Virus record (IMG/VR): IMGVR_UViG_3300030107_004359
Span: 1 to 48,290 of that record
DNA length: 48,290 nt
Strand: one strand, 5' to 3'
DNA from: a virus
Numbering within the stretch: the stretch's first letter is position 1; every line of letters begins with the position of its first letter. The position numbers were made by a program, and so were the translations under genes. The notes under the pieces are model-generated. The model searched no databases. It was given only the letters and a program-made list of their open reading frames with translations, and was not told where the DNA came from. Positions 28,293 to 37,655 of this stretch are shown piece after piece.

Positions 28293-29075
28293 ATTCCAGT
28301 TTCTTGCTCAAGTCAAGTCCTCACTGGGAATGACGGAAGCGTGTGGTTTCAGCCAGCGTCTACCGAATTTTGCCTTAAAGATTGGACTGATTTTCCGGCA
28401 GGCACCTCAATCACGGTTCCTTCCGATCACGATTTTCGTGTAAACGACCCTGTTAAATTTACCGAACAAGGTAGTGCTAGCCTTGCTACTGCGCTTACGG
28501 CTGGTACAACTTATTACGTTGTTGCCAAGACCGCTACAACAATAGATGTAGCTACAGCAGCCGGAGGTACTGCAATTACTCTTGTTCAGAATGGTGGTAC
28601 TGGAAGTGCTGACACATCAAATACAAGTGTTAATCACATCAAGATAGATTACGCGGAATTTGCTGCGGTATGTCAGGTAAAATCATTCTCTATTGATTTA
28701 AGTAGAGAAGAGATAGACACTACTGTTTTACCATGCACAGTTAACACCACAGGTTCTCTTGCTTCCTTTAGGACAATGCAAGCGGGTTTTGCATCTGGTT
28801 CTGGCACAATGGAAGTCCAGTTTACAGATGATCAAACAAATCTTGCTAACCGACTACTCGGTAACAGCATGAGAAAGAACCAAGATGGAGCCGAAGTCCG
28901 ACTATTTATCAATACTGTTGGTACTACAGCGTCTCCATCGCTTAGTGATAGTCTTTACATCCAAGCACCAATCTCAATTATGGGATTTAGTTTGAATGTA
29001 TCTCCTGAAGATGTAATAGTCGGTTCACTAACCTTCAGTCTTAGTGGGCAACCGACGCATCTTTTGGGCAATTAA
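28293..29075 (+). CDS. Major tail tube protein
   Basis: A 260-residue protein if started at ATT 28293; the first canonical start is GTG 28341 (244 residues). The in-frame codons before 28341 encode SSQVLTGNDGSVWF, which fits the beginning of tail-tube proteins of this type, and the upstream stop is at 28278. A domain with a loop insertion (FPAGTSITVPSDHDFRVNDPVKF, DUF-like beta) is followed by the tube core (CQVKSFSIDLSREEIDTTVLPC, FASGSGTMEVQFTDDQ, PISIMGFSLNVSPEDVIVGSLTFSLSGQP). These patterns recur in the paralogue at 38092. It polymerises around the tape measure. Confidence 0.8.
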   Translation: MPVSCSSQVLTGNDGSVWFQPASTEFCLKDWTDFPAGTSITVPSDHDFRVNDPVKFTEQGSASLATALTAGTTYYVVAKTATTIDVATAAGGTAITLVQNGGTGSADTSNTSVNHIKIDYAEFAAVCQVKSFSIDLSREEIDTTVLPCTVNTTGSLASFRTMQAGFASGSGTMEVQFTDDQTNLANRLLGNSMRKNQDGAEVRLFINTVGTTASPSLSDSLYIQAPISIMGFSLNVSPEDVIVGSLTFSLSGQPTHLLGN

Positions 29076-29100
29076 TCTAAGTTAGATAAATTTAGTTAAA

Positions 29101-29128
29101 GCCTCCTAATTTTTCAGGAGGCTTTTTT
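29101..29128 (+). terminator. Strong intrinsic terminator after the tail tube gene
   Basis: GCCTCCT (29101-29107) pairs perfectly with AGGAGGC (29116-29122), followed by six T. It would end transcripts that carry the highly expressed tube gene. Confidence 0.9.
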
Positions 29129-29135
29129 ATGTTTA

Positions 29136-29150
29136 TACTTATATAAGTTA
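29136..29150. promoter_or_regulatory. Palindrome TACTTATATAAGTTA before the tail chaperone gene
   Basis: A near-complete copy of AACTTATATAAGTT, directly after the terminator and 11 bp before the next ATG. The pairing of terminator and palindrome suggests a restart point for transcription. Confidence 0.6.
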
Positions 29151-29161
29151 AATAATTTAAT

Positions 29162-29536
29162 ATGGCTTTAAGCCTAATAGAGCAATTAAAAAAGGCAGCA
29201 TCATTAAAACCTACAAAGAGAACTGTTGTTTTAACTAATGGTCAAGTTATTGAGTTTTATTGTGCTCCATTAACTATGGCAGAAAGACAAAAAGCTCAAA
29301 AAGATGCAAAGAACGATGATACGACTGAAATCGCTCTTCAACTTTTAGTTGGTAAAGCTTGCGATGAGAAAGGAGAGAGGTGTTTTAATCTTGCCCATAT
29401 TCCAGAGTTGAAGCATATGTGTAAGGAACAGGATGTGCAAGCATTGATGTTAGCTGTTATGCAAGAGCCAGAGGAGGAGGAGGTGGCAGCCCCCACCGAC
29501 ATGAAAAGAACTAGAAAAGCAGCTACGGAAGGATAA
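29162..29536 (+). CDS. Tail assembly chaperone, first component
   Basis: A 124-residue protein between tube and tape measure genes. MALSLIEQLKKAASLKPTKRTVVLTNGQVIEFYCAPLTMAERQKAQKDAK has the pattern of phage tail-assembly chaperones, and the tail is acidic (EPEEEEV) and then basic. In many siphoviruses a second frame is reached by frameshifting; here the second frame (29541-29696) is open from 29505 in the +1/-2 register, so such a shift is possible. It chaperones the tape measure during tail assembly. Confidence 0.75.
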   Translation: MALSLIEQLKKAASLKPTKRTVVLTNGQVIEFYCAPLTMAERQKAQKDAKNDDTTEIALQLLVGKACDEKGERCFNLAHIPELKHMCKEQDVQALMLAVMQEPEEEEVAAPTDMKRTRKAATEG

Positions 29537-29540
29537 TTTT

Positions 29541-29696
29541 ATGATGCTTTCCTTTGGAGTAGCGAAGGAATTAGGAATGACAGTCCAACAGCTTTATCAA
29601 AATATTACTTTAAATGAGTTGTTAGGGTGGTCTGCATATTTTTCAATCATCAACCAAGAGCAGGAAGATGCTATGAAAAAGGCAAGACGACGCTAA
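29541..29696 (+). CDS. Tail assembly chaperone, second component
   Basis: A 51-residue frame starting ATGATG, 5 bp after the stop of the first chaperone, with GGAAGGA about 9 nt upstream. FGVAKELGMTVQQLYQNITLNELLGWSAYFSIINQEQE matches the C-terminal part of G-T-type chaperones (ELGMTVxxL ... ELLGWxAYF). The ribosome site suggests independent translation. The frame is also open upstream to 29505, leaving room for a +1 or -2 shift, but no classical slippery run is seen. Confidence 0.75.
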   Translation: MMLSFGVAKELGMTVQQLYQNITLNELLGWSAYFSIINQEQEDAMKKARRR

Positions 29697-29706
29697 ACTA
29701 TAAAAT

Positions 29707-29723
29707 AACTGAGTTAAGTTAAG
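29707..29723. promoter_or_regulatory. Late-type palindromic box AACTGAGTTAAGTTAAG
   Basis: Identical over 17 bp to 26219-26235. It ends 3 bp before the tape measure start codon (TTG 29727), where a ribosome site would normally be. Confidence 0.6.
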
Positions 29724-29726
29724 ACA

Positions 29727-32700
29727 TTGGCTGTATACGCTGCTGATATTGAAGTAAAGATAAAGAATAAAGGAGAATTAACACGTCTAGAAAAGCAGTT
29801 TAAAAAGTTATTTGACGTTTCGGTTCAGTTAGATAAAACGATAAAGAGTTTAGGAAAATCAAATGTAATTAAGGTTGATACAAGAGGAGCAATAAGCGCA
29901 ATAAACCAATTAGAGACAAAGATTAAGAGTTTGAGTAGGACAGTTAACCTCGACGCACGTACTAGAGAAAGTCGAAGTGGCGGGGGTGGTATGTCCGGCG
30001 CAGCTATACCAATGATGGCGGCTGCTATGAATCAAGGGAGAAATAGACCTACTACAGATAGCAGGATCGATCTTTTTAAAGAAGGTGATGAAGTTTTTAA
30101 GAAACATATAAAGAACATAGGAGAGGAGGTAAAGATGCAAGAGCATGTCGTAAAAAGTTATGGGGAGACAGCAGAGCGAGCGTGGACTAAACACTCTAAG
30201 GCGGTAAAAAATTTTAATAAGCACCAAGAAAAGACGACAAGGACTCTAGATGAGTTAGAGAAGTCATATTTAAAGAGTAATTTTCATAAATTTTCAAAGA
30301 ATGCCATATTCGGAAAACAAGCGGCTAAGAACTTCGAGATATTTGCAAAGGCATATATAAGGACTAATAGTGAAGTTGCTGAATTATTGCAGAAACAGAA
30401 TAAAGCGGTAGTTGATCGAGTAGGAGAAGAAAAAATACTTAAAGAGAGAGCCGAAGGTAATTTAAGGAGGGAAGAGCAAAGCCTACAAAATAAGAAGGAT
30501 GTTTTGCGTTTGACTAAAGAAGAAACAGAGAACACTATTAATAGAGCTTTAATGACCGATAGAGAGAGGGAATTACACAGAGATATAAATAAGCACAAAA
30601 GAAAAGGATTTGAAGCTTTAGCACAATCTTATAGACATCAAGAGGAAATAAATGAAGCCATAGTGCAGGGGATAAAACCCGCTAAAAAACTTACGGATCA
30701 ACTTGAAGAGTCAACTCAGAGAATGAAAGAGAGTTTTGATAAGGTAAGAGAATTGAGACATGAGTTAAATAAACCTATAAACACAGGGCCACAAGGATTA
30801 ATTGGAGGAATGAGAAGTTTAGGAATCGGTGGAGCCAAAGCAGCTTTTGGTAAAGGGGCGTTAGGTGCATCAGCGATGGTTCCGGGTATGGCTCCCTTTG
30901 CCATTGGAGCAGGTGCAGGGGCTATAGGTAAATCAGGAGGAGCAATGTTAGCTGGAGGTGCTTTAGGTGCAGCCGGGGCTGGTGTGTTAATGGGAGGATT
31001 AGCGTTAGGTAATTTTATTAAAGAAGCAACCATAGCTTCATCAGAAATGAAGAAAATGCAGTTAGCCTTAACGGCTGTAGTTTCTAGTAATGAAGATTAT
31101 AAAAATGCTTTAGATTCGGTAAATGAGATATCAAATAGTCTCTTAATTCCTCAAGCTAAAGTAACAAAAGCTTTTACACGATTACAGGCTGCAGCATCAG
31201 CTAGTGGCTTCGAGGTAAATGATGTAAAAAATATGATGAAAGGCTTTAGTGCAGCTTTAGTTGCGACGGAGGGAGACACCAAGAATTTCAACGGAGTTAT
31301 GCTTGCCCTTGGACAGGTCATGGGAAAGGGCAAGGCTGCTGCAGAGGAAATTCGTGGGCAAATCGGGGAGAGACTTAGCGTGGTAATTCCCGAATTAGCA
31401 GTGTCTATGGGTAAGACAACTAAGGAGTTAGATAAGATGTTTGATGATGGAAAAGTAACGGTACAAAATATAGTTGATTTAGGCGTACATTTAGAGAAGA
31501 AGTATGGAGAATCAGCCGCTAATATATTAAAAAGTCAAATGAATTCGGGTGAAAGATTAAAGTTTGAACTATCTAAGCTCTCACTTGCTCTTGGTCCAAT
31601 ATTTGAAGGTATTGGTGCACTTTTTCAAAATTTAGCGAGTACGGTAGTAGAGGCTTCGACTACAATGGTTAAGCATGTTAAAAAGATTATTGGTATCGGA
31701 CTTGATAATCAAATCAACAAGTTAAAAGGAGAGTTATCTTTTTGGAAGGAATTTTTAAGCATTCAAGAGGATTTGAATACGAAGCTAAAGAGTTTGGGAT
31801 TAAAGAGGGGGCTAGAGGGTACAGCAGGATTTGAAGGCACTAAAAATTTTGTAACAGCGTTAGAGAAACGGATAAAAAATTTAAAGGAAGTAAAAGTATC
31901 GGGAACAAAAGGGAAGAAACAAGGAGAAGGTCTAAGTAAAGAGGAACAGAGACGACTAGCTAACTTTGAAAAATTTAAGCGTAATAATGAAATAGAAAGA
32001 AGATTTTTAGAAGACAAATTAAATCTAGGTACTAAACAAGCTGAGTTAAATAGAGAGATAGCCTTAATGGCTGACACACACGGATTAGATAAGATAGATG
32101 TAATAAAGGAAGAGTTAAGGAAAAGAGACGAGTTAAACGAGAAGTTAGAGAGCGAAGTAGTTACCAGAGGAAAGATCAATGACATGATCGAAGAACAAGA
32201 TCAGAAATTAAAAGATCTAGTCAACCCGCTAAATCAAGTACAAGCTGCGTCAGATGCGATTGGAACAGCATTTGGAGAGGCAGTAAGGGAAGTTGTTAAG
32301 GGTACGAAGAGTATTGGTGATGCTGTTGCGAGCATGTTAGATCGTATTGCTGATCACTTCTTACAGACAGCCGCCGACATGATGGCACAACAGACCTCAA
32401 ATTGGTTATTTAAGACACTTGCTAGTGCAATAGGTGGAGGAATTAGTAATGGAGTTAGTGGTGGTATTAGCGGGAGCACAGGTTTACAAGACTGGATGTT
32501 AGAGACACCTGCGTACCCCGTTGCTCTATCTTCTGGGGGATATGTAGATAGACCAACCAAGGGTTTGATAGGAGAAGGCGGTGAAGGCGAGTATGTCATT
32601 AAGGAGTCTCAGATGGCGGGAGCAATGAATCGTTGGTCTCAAGGGAATAGAGGTAAAGCAGTTATACATGGTAGTGATGGAGGTGTAGGCAGTCAGCAAG

Positions 32701-32894
32701 CCGGAGGTTCGACTGAGTTAGTTGTTAATTACACAGGACCATCACTTGTATTTAATGAGCAAGAGTATGTACCTAAATCTGCTGTACCTGAAATCATTAA
32801 CTCAGCAGCTAAGAGGGGTGCGGAAGCGGGTCAAAGTAAAGTTCTTAGTCAACTAAAAAACTCTCGTAGTCAACGTTCTCGGATTGGTTTATGA
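29727..32894 (+). CDS. Tape measure protein
   Basis: A 1055-residue protein, the second-longest in the window. The N-terminal 300 residues are coiled-coil and lysine/glutamate-rich. Residues about 350-440 are Gly/Ala-rich with a hydrophobic membrane-like stretch (MLAGGALGAAGAGVLMGGLALGNFI). The TMP domain follows (STSKMQ-like: EMKKMQLALTAVVSSNEDYKNALDSVNEIS, GKAAAEEIRGQIGERLSVVIPELAVSMGKTTKEL), which matches the tape measure N-domain family. The C-terminus is again Gly/Ser-rich with SSGGYVDRPTKGLIGEGGEGEYVIKE. It sets tail length. The tail length can be estimated at about 0.15 nm per residue for comparison with electron micrographs. Confidence 0.95.
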   Translation: MAVYAADIEVKIKNKGELTRLEKQFKKLFDVSVQLDKTIKSLGKSNVIKVDTRGAISAINQLETKIKSLSRTVNLDARTRESRSGGGGMSGAAIPMMAAAMNQGRNRPTTDSRIDLFKEGDEVFKKHIKNIGEEVKMQEHVVKSYGETAERAWTKHSKAVKNFNKHQEKTTRTLDELEKSYLKSNFHKFSKNAIFGKQAAKNFEIFAKAYIRTNSEVAELLQKQNKAVVDRVGEEKILKERAEGNLRREEQSLQNKKDVLRLTKEETENTINRALMTDRERELHRDINKHKRKGFEALAQSYRHQEEINEAIVQGIKPAKKLTDQLEESTQRMKESFDKVRELRHELNKPINTGPQGLIGGMRSLGIGGAKAAFGKGALGASAMVPGMAPFAIGAGAGAIGKSGGAMLAGGALGAAGAGVLMGGLALGNFIKEATIASSEMKKMQLALTAVVSSNEDYKNALDSVNEISNSLLIPQAKVTKAFTRLQAAASASGFEVNDVKNMMKGFSAALVATEGDTKNFNGVMLALGQVMGKGKAAAEEIRGQIGERLSVVIPELAVSMGKTTKELDKMFDDGKVTVQNIVDLGVHLEKKYGESAANILKSQMNSGERLKFELSKLSLALGPIFEGIGALFQNLASTVVEASTTMVKHVKKIIGIGLDNQINKLKGELSFWKEFLSIQEDLNTKLKSLGLKRGLEGTAGFEGTKNFVTALEKRIKNLKEVKVSGTKGKKQGEGLSKEEQRRLANFEKFKRNNEIERRFLEDKLNLGTKQAELNREIALMADTHGLDKIDVIKEELRKRDELNEKLESEVVTRGKINDMIEEQDQKLKDLVNPLNQVQAASDAIGTAFGEAVREVVKGTKSIGDAVASMLDRIADHFLQTAADMMAQQTSNWLFKTLASAIGGGISNGVSGGISGSTGLQDWMLETPAYPVALSSGGYVDRPTKGLIGEGGEGEYVIKESQMAGAMNRWSQGNRGKAVIHGSDGGVGSQQAGGSTELVVNYTGPSLVFNEQEYVPKSAVPEIINSAAKRGAEAGQSKVLSQLKNSRSQRSRIGL

Positions 32895-33448
32895 GTATTA
32901 CGACACTAGTAACGTTTATCCGATTAACGGATTCTCAAGGAGATTTAAAGGATCTATATCAGAACGGTAAGCGTGATGATACTTCGACTACATTAACTAA
33001 TGAATCAAGAAACATTGATACTATTAACTATATAAAAAACACTAAAAATTTTATTACTTACCAGTCCGTAGAAGCCACGACAGCGGAGAAGTTTTATTAT
33101 CTCCCTTTTTTATATCAAGGTGCCGCTAAAAATAGGACGGGAGATAATTTAGAAGCTGGATTAATATTTGCTAATAATGTTCTTGCGATGAATAAAGCAA
33201 GACAGGCAGTAAAAGAAAAATGGCATGTTGAGGTAAGTGTTTGCATTGTTAATCCGACAACACTAGAAGTTGAAAGAACATTGACTAATGATTCATGGTT
33301 AGCAGCGTCAATGTCATATGATTTTGAAACAGTTGAGGTTATGTTGTCTTCTGCTATTGATGCAGTAGGAAGTAATGCACCTACCTCTGTGTTGACTACA
33401 AGTATGGTTGGAGCATTGCCTACTAGCGCACAGATTCAGAATATATGA
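32891..33448 (+). CDS. Minor tail protein (DUF1833/gpL-like position)
   Basis: A 185-residue protein overlapping the tape measure stop by 4 nt. The beta-rich pattern (SITTLVTFIRLTDSQGD, KFYYLPFLYQGAAKNRTGDNLEAGLIFANNVL, WHVEVSVCIVNPTTLEVERTLTNDSWLAASMSYDFETVEVMLSSAIDAV) and the order tape measure, this gene, NlpC-like gene, gpJ-like hub are those of gpM/gpL-type distal tail proteins. It probably forms part of the tail tip. The overlap with the next gene is 4 nt. Confidence 0.65.
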   Translation: MSITTLVTFIRLTDSQGDLKDLYQNGKRDDTSTTLTNESRNIDTINYIKNTKNFITYQSVEATTAEKFYYLPFLYQGAAKNRTGDNLEAGLIFANNVLAMNKARQAVKEKWHVEVSVCIVNPTTLEVERTLTNDSWLAASMSYDFETVEVMLSSAIDAVGSNAPTSVLTTSMVGALPTSAQIQNI

Positions 33449-33840
33449 ATCCAGCGGAAATTATTGGTATGCCCTATCGTTTGGGAGCCACACCGGAAAA
33501 GCATCAAGCGGTTGATTGTTTATCGTTAACTAGGTCGGTTTTAAGTGGGTACGGAATAAAGTCACCACAGCCTACGAGAGAATGGTATCGACGATTAAGA
33601 AAGAAGGACTATTCAATTTTTAAGGAGCAACTTCAACTTTGGGGAAATAAGACGAAGACCCTTAGACTATGCACAGTTGGACTCTGTAGAGCGAAACAAG
33701 GTTATGGACTTTGTATTTATTGGGAGGACGGATGGCTAAATTGCGGAGAGTTGGAGGCACGTTGGAGTCCCACCGACGTATTGCAGGTCGAAGAATTTTA
33801 TTACCCGCAGAAGCGGAACTTTGTAATACCCTCGGATTAA
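33445..33840 (+). CDS. NlpC/P60-like tail tip protein, probably catalytically degenerate
   Basis: A 131-residue protein in the gpK-like position. IIGMPYRLGATPEKHQAVDCLSLTRSVLSGYGI has the NlpC/P60 active-site Cys (Cys25 in VDC-L-S). The usual downstream His strand (HVGLY-type) is replaced by GYGLCIYWEDGWLNC, with no His at the expected place. It may have lost peptidase activity and kept a structural tail role. The next gene starts inside its 3' end, with a 109-nt overlap in another frame. Confidence 0.7.
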   Translation: MNPAEIIGMPYRLGATPEKHQAVDCLSLTRSVLSGYGIKSPQPTREWYRRLRKKDYSIFKEQLQLWGNKTKTLRLCTVGLCRAKQGYGLCIYWEDGWLNCGELEARWSPTDVLQVEEFYYPQKRNFVIPSD

Positions 33841-36800
33841 CTGAGAGCGAGTATTTTTATTTTCTTGACTTAACTGAGTCAAAAATAGGTAAGCGAGTTA
33901 GGGAATATGAGTACATACCAGATATAAAAAATGAGCCTACAAGTTTTGCAGCGAAGTTAGCTCTTCAAATTATTGTTGGGGTTGTTATTAATGTAGTTGC
34001 AGATCACTTAGCACCTAAACCACGCGAACCGAAAGCTCCACCTAATCTTACAACGGGAGGTAAAACGGGTAATCAAAGATTCGCTCCACAGACAGGATTT
34101 AATTCAGTACAGGAATTAGCCAAGTTAGGAGATATTATTCCCTTAGTTTTTACTAGACGAGAAAGTGGTCACGGAGGGATACGAATTAACACCAAATTAA
34201 TTTGGTCCCAGATGAAAAGTCATTGGTCTGGACAACAATTAAATGGTTTATTTTTATTATCTAAAGGGGAACTAGATAGCGAACCTGATTTTGCGGGTTA
34301 TGCCATTGGAGACACAACTCTAGCTAATTATACAAATGCAAAATTAGCTTTATACAAGAGGTTATCGGGAGGAAGAATTTTAAATAGTGATAGATATAGC
34401 GAAGGACTATTAGAAAATGAAGTAGATAATTCTGAAGATGTTTTTTCTGTTTGGTGGGATCGATATACAGCAAATGCATCAAATGTTGTAAGCGGTACAC
34501 GAACACCCGGTAGTCAAACGCAGTTTGGCGCGTTTGCTCCTATGGCAAATGGTATGCGGTTTAGAGTTCCTTATGAGTTAGTTTTAAAATCTGAGGATTA
34601 TTCAAAGACTCTTAAACAGGACGTTAATAGAAAGAGACAAAAAATAGAGACATCTTTTCCTAGATATTCGGGAGTAACTTATGCGTATAGTGCAACCTCT
34701 GGAACATCAGAAGATAGAACTCCTATTACAGATGCGTCGGGAAATTTAATTCAAGTATTTAAAGATTATCAAGTTCAGTATGAGGTTAGTGATCTAAATC
34801 CAGCGGAACAGGAGAATTACGATGATGAATTTAGACCATACGGAATGGAAGATGTTAAGTCTTCTATAGATTCGGATCGCATTACGACTGATAATAATTT
34901 AGCTATTGGTGATTCTTATTTAATTGGATCATCTTTAGCAGTTTGCAGATACGTTGGTTACACAGATTCTCGCGGGGTTTGGGCACCTGATACAGATACT
35001 AAGGTTGAAGCAAAGTTTGATATTACTGACACCGGATTTGTAAATGCAATTGGACCTGATGTTATCGAAAAAGCCTACCATCCTTACGAGTTAGCAGTAA
35101 TACAAAGAGTAGCGTTAGGGACTATTTCTAATAATACAAAGTGCCAAGTAACTGAGATAGGAATTAAATCAACGGTATGGAGACAGATAACAGGTTTTGC
35201 TAATGTTAATTCTCATCCCGATTCTAAAACTATAACGAGATACGAGAAAAATAACGGAAGTATTTCGTTAGGCCAGATGTCTAAATATATTAATCGTTAT
35301 AGCTTTTTCAGATTACAAGGACGAATATCAGGCATACATCCAATTAAAGATTGGGAATATATAGACGGGGGTATTCCATTTGCTGTCAAAGGAAACATAC
35401 CTCAACCCCAATATAATTTTATTCGCATTAATCATTCAGATGCCTATCAATATGAATTTAGATTTGTCCCTTATCCCGGTAATTTAATACAGAGGGAACT
35501 AAGAGATAATGGGATCACTTCTATTAGATTATTTCAAAAAAACTCGTTAAGTAAGGTTGATAATAATGCCAATCTTTTTGACGTTTATTACTCTGGGGAT
35601 TTATACGTTTTAACGGGGAATAGAGCGAGTAATTCCGAGTGGTATTTAGGAGAGATACCTAAGACAGATAGTTATGATACTAAGGTTTTAGGGCTGAGTA
35701 AAACGGATAATGGTAATGGAATACCTGTTTCAAAGGGTTGGTTACTCGAAGAGGCAAGAGGGTATAAGTATGATTCAAGTGACTACGATGTTATCGATGG
35801 TGTTAAGTGGGAGTATCCCTATCAAAAAAATGCTAGTAAAAATGGTCGAAGTATTAATGCAAGGTTTTATTGGAAGGGGTCAAGTGTAGGGAGCATAAAT
35901 AAAAGGCAACCCGGTTCACTTCCTCATAAGAAAGGGTCTGCTGTGCCTTGGCCTTCACGGTTTGTTGGAGTTTCGGATAATGAAGAGTGGTCTGTAGAGA
36001 GCAATGGGTATCAGTACCGCATAGGAAGTATCTCATTCGGTGATAGTTCATCGAGAGCAGAGAGCGCATCTATCAAGAGATATGCGTGGGAAAACTCTGA
36101 TGCGAACACTGTTTATGATGACTGGGAGACAACGACGGTTACAGGCGCAGGCAGTGGTTTAACTTTAACTGTAAGGGTATATGAAAACACACCAAGAACA
36201 ATTGCATGGGAGATAAAGGATGGAGGATCTGGTTATGAATCTGGGGATAGAGTTAAATTTATTCCACCTAATCAAACTTCTAACGGAGAGATTGAGATAG
36301 TAGTAATAACGGACACAGGAGCATTGGTAATAGACGAACCTTGGCCTATTGGCAAAAACTTAAATCCTTATGATGCTATTTCCGACTTCATACAGTATGA
36401 CGCAGAACAAACCAGTCATTTAAACTCACCTGAACATGAGTTGGTGTATGTCAATGAAATGAACAAAAAGTCAACTATTGATTATCCAAATCTTGCATAC
36501 GCTGGTATGCGTTTGAATAGTTCTAAAGAGTGGACTACGTTTTCGCAGTTTTCAGCATATTTAAAGAAGGGGATCAAAGTAGACCGACTTATTAACAGTA
36601 ATACTGAGGCAACTAATTTATTTCCTGAGATTGCTTATACCTTACTAACTGATTCAGAATTAGGTGCTGGAGAGTTAATTGGAACTATTGCTGTTGATAA
36701 AGAGCGCATGACTATTGCGGCTAAGTTCTGTGAAGCCAATGGTTTTTATTGGGATGGTGTTATTACAGAGGGGCAGAATCTAAGAGAGTTTATCTATCAA

Positions 36801-37655
36801 ATGTCAGGATATTGTTTACTAGACTTTACTATTTTAGGCGGTAAATTCTCTCTAGTACCCGCTGTACCTTATGACGATAATTTTGTCATCAATAAGAAGG
36901 CTAGTTTTAGTGATCCTGACGGAACTAGCAATTTAAAAATAAGAGCTTTATTTACTGACGGTAATATTAAAGACCTAAAAGTAAGTTTTCTAACACCCGA
37001 AGAAAGACAAATATTTCAAGGACGTGCTTTATATAGACATGAAACAGAAAATGGCTTTCCCGAAACCAAAGTTGTTGATATAGGTTTAGCATTTGAGCAG
37101 AGCCAGAGTAGTTATTTATCAGGGAGTGCAGAAGATCCTATTGAAACTTTTGATATGTCGGTTTTTTGTACGTCGTCTAGACATGCCGAAACCTTTTTAC
37201 GCTATGCACTTCGGGTTAGGCAATTAATTGATCACGGTATAACTTTTAGTACAACACCACAAGCGGCTATGTTTTTAGCTCCTGGTCAATATTTCAGACT
37301 TTATTCAGAGAGCACACATACCTCCAGATTTGAGAACGGTTCAATTAGTTCTGATGGAACAGTTCAGTCGATTGGGGAAGATATTTTAACTAACGCAGAT
37401 ATTTATTATTGGAGATCTGGCATGGAAGAGGTAAGAGAAGCTAAATTGAAGGTAATAGAAGGGAAGACTCAAGATTCAAATTTGTTTAATAGTGTATTTA
37501 CAGTAAAGAAAACAAATAGATCTGATCGTGTTTATAAGGTGGAGTCCCTAAGTTATGGAGAGGAGGGATTAATTGAAGTAGCTGCTAGTCATGTTCCTTT
37601 AACGGCCACAGGGTCATTGGCTATTCTAGATTGGACGGCTTCTGATTTTACCTAA
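33732..37655 (+). CDS. Tail tip central hub / host specificity protein (gpJ-like)
   Basis: At 1307 residues this is the largest protein. ATG 33732 follows GGGAGGA and is preferred over the ORF start at 33711. The N-terminal region has a hydrophobic segment (FAAKLALQIIVGVVINVVADHLAP, about 70-93) followed by PPNLTTGGKTGNQRFAPQTGFNSVQELAKLGDIIPLVFTRR, a pattern of gpJ-type hubs. Residues 900-1307 contain hub domain patterns (SDSELGAGELIGTIAVDKERMTIAAKFCEANGFYWDGVI, LREFIYQMSGYCLLDF). It forms the central tail hub that contacts the host. The large overlap with the upstream gene is unusual. Confidence 0.85.
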   Translation: MAKLRRVGGTLESHRRIAGRRILLPAEAELCNTLGLTESEYFYFLDLTESKIGKRVREYEYIPDIKNEPTSFAAKLALQIIVGVVINVVADHLAPKPREPKAPPNLTTGGKTGNQRFAPQTGFNSVQELAKLGDIIPLVFTRRESGHGGIRINTKLIWSQMKSHWSGQQLNGLFLLSKGELDSEPDFAGYAIGDTTLANYTNAKLALYKRLSGGRILNSDRYSEGLLENEVDNSEDVFSVWWDRYTANASNVVSGTRTPGSQTQFGAFAPMANGMRFRVPYELVLKSEDYSKTLKQDVNRKRQKIETSFPRYSGVTYAYSATSGTSEDRTPITDASGNLIQVFKDYQVQYEVSDLNPAEQENYDDEFRPYGMEDVKSSIDSDRITTDNNLAIGDSYLIGSSLAVCRYVGYTDSRGVWAPDTDTKVEAKFDITDTGFVNAIGPDVIEKAYHPYELAVIQRVALGTISNNTKCQVTEIGIKSTVWRQITGFANVNSHPDSKTITRYEKNNGSISLGQMSKYINRYSFFRLQGRISGIHPIKDWEYIDGGIPFAVKGNIPQPQYNFIRINHSDAYQYEFRFVPYPGNLIQRELRDNGITSIRLFQKNSLSKVDNNANLFDVYYSGDLYVLTGNRASNSEWYLGEIPKTDSYDTKVLGLSKTDNGNGIPVSKGWLLEEARGYKYDSSDYDVIDGVKWEYPYQKNASKNGRSINARFYWKGSSVGSINKRQPGSLPHKKGSAVPWPSRFVGVSDNEEWSVESNGYQYRIGSISFGDSSSRAESASIKRYAWENSDANTVYDDWETTTVTGAGSGLTLTVRVYENTPRTIAWEIKDGGSGYESGDRVKFIPPNQTSNGEIEIVVITDTGALVIDEPWPIGKNLNPYDAISDFIQYDAEQTSHLNSPEHELVYVNEMNKKSTIDYPNLAYAGMRLNSSKEWTTFSQFSAYLKKGIKVDRLINSNTEATNLFPEIAYTLLTDSELGAGELIGTIAVDKERMTIAAKFCEANGFYWDGVITEGQNLREFIYQMSGYCLLDFTILGGKFSLVPAVPYDDNFVINKKASFSDPDGTSNLKIRALFTDGNIKDLKVSFLTPEERQIFQGRALYRHETENGFPETKVVDIGLAFEQSQSSYLSGSAEDPIETFDMSVFCTSSRHAETFLRYALRVRQLIDHGITFSTTPQAAMFLAPGQYFRLYSESTHTSRFENGSISSDGTVQSIGEDILTNADIYYWRSGMEEVREAKLKVIEGKTQDSNLFNSVFTVKKTNRSDRVYKVESLSYGEEGLIEVAASHVPLTATGSLAILDWTASDFT

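Noticed and set aside
29910-32599. Long leftward frames inside the tape measure gene
   Set aside because: Ser/Leu/Pro-rich antisense shadows of a strong coding gene.
33711-33731. Upstream start for the hub protein
   Set aside because: ATG 33732 follows GGGAGGA with good spacing, whereas 33711 has no ribosome site.
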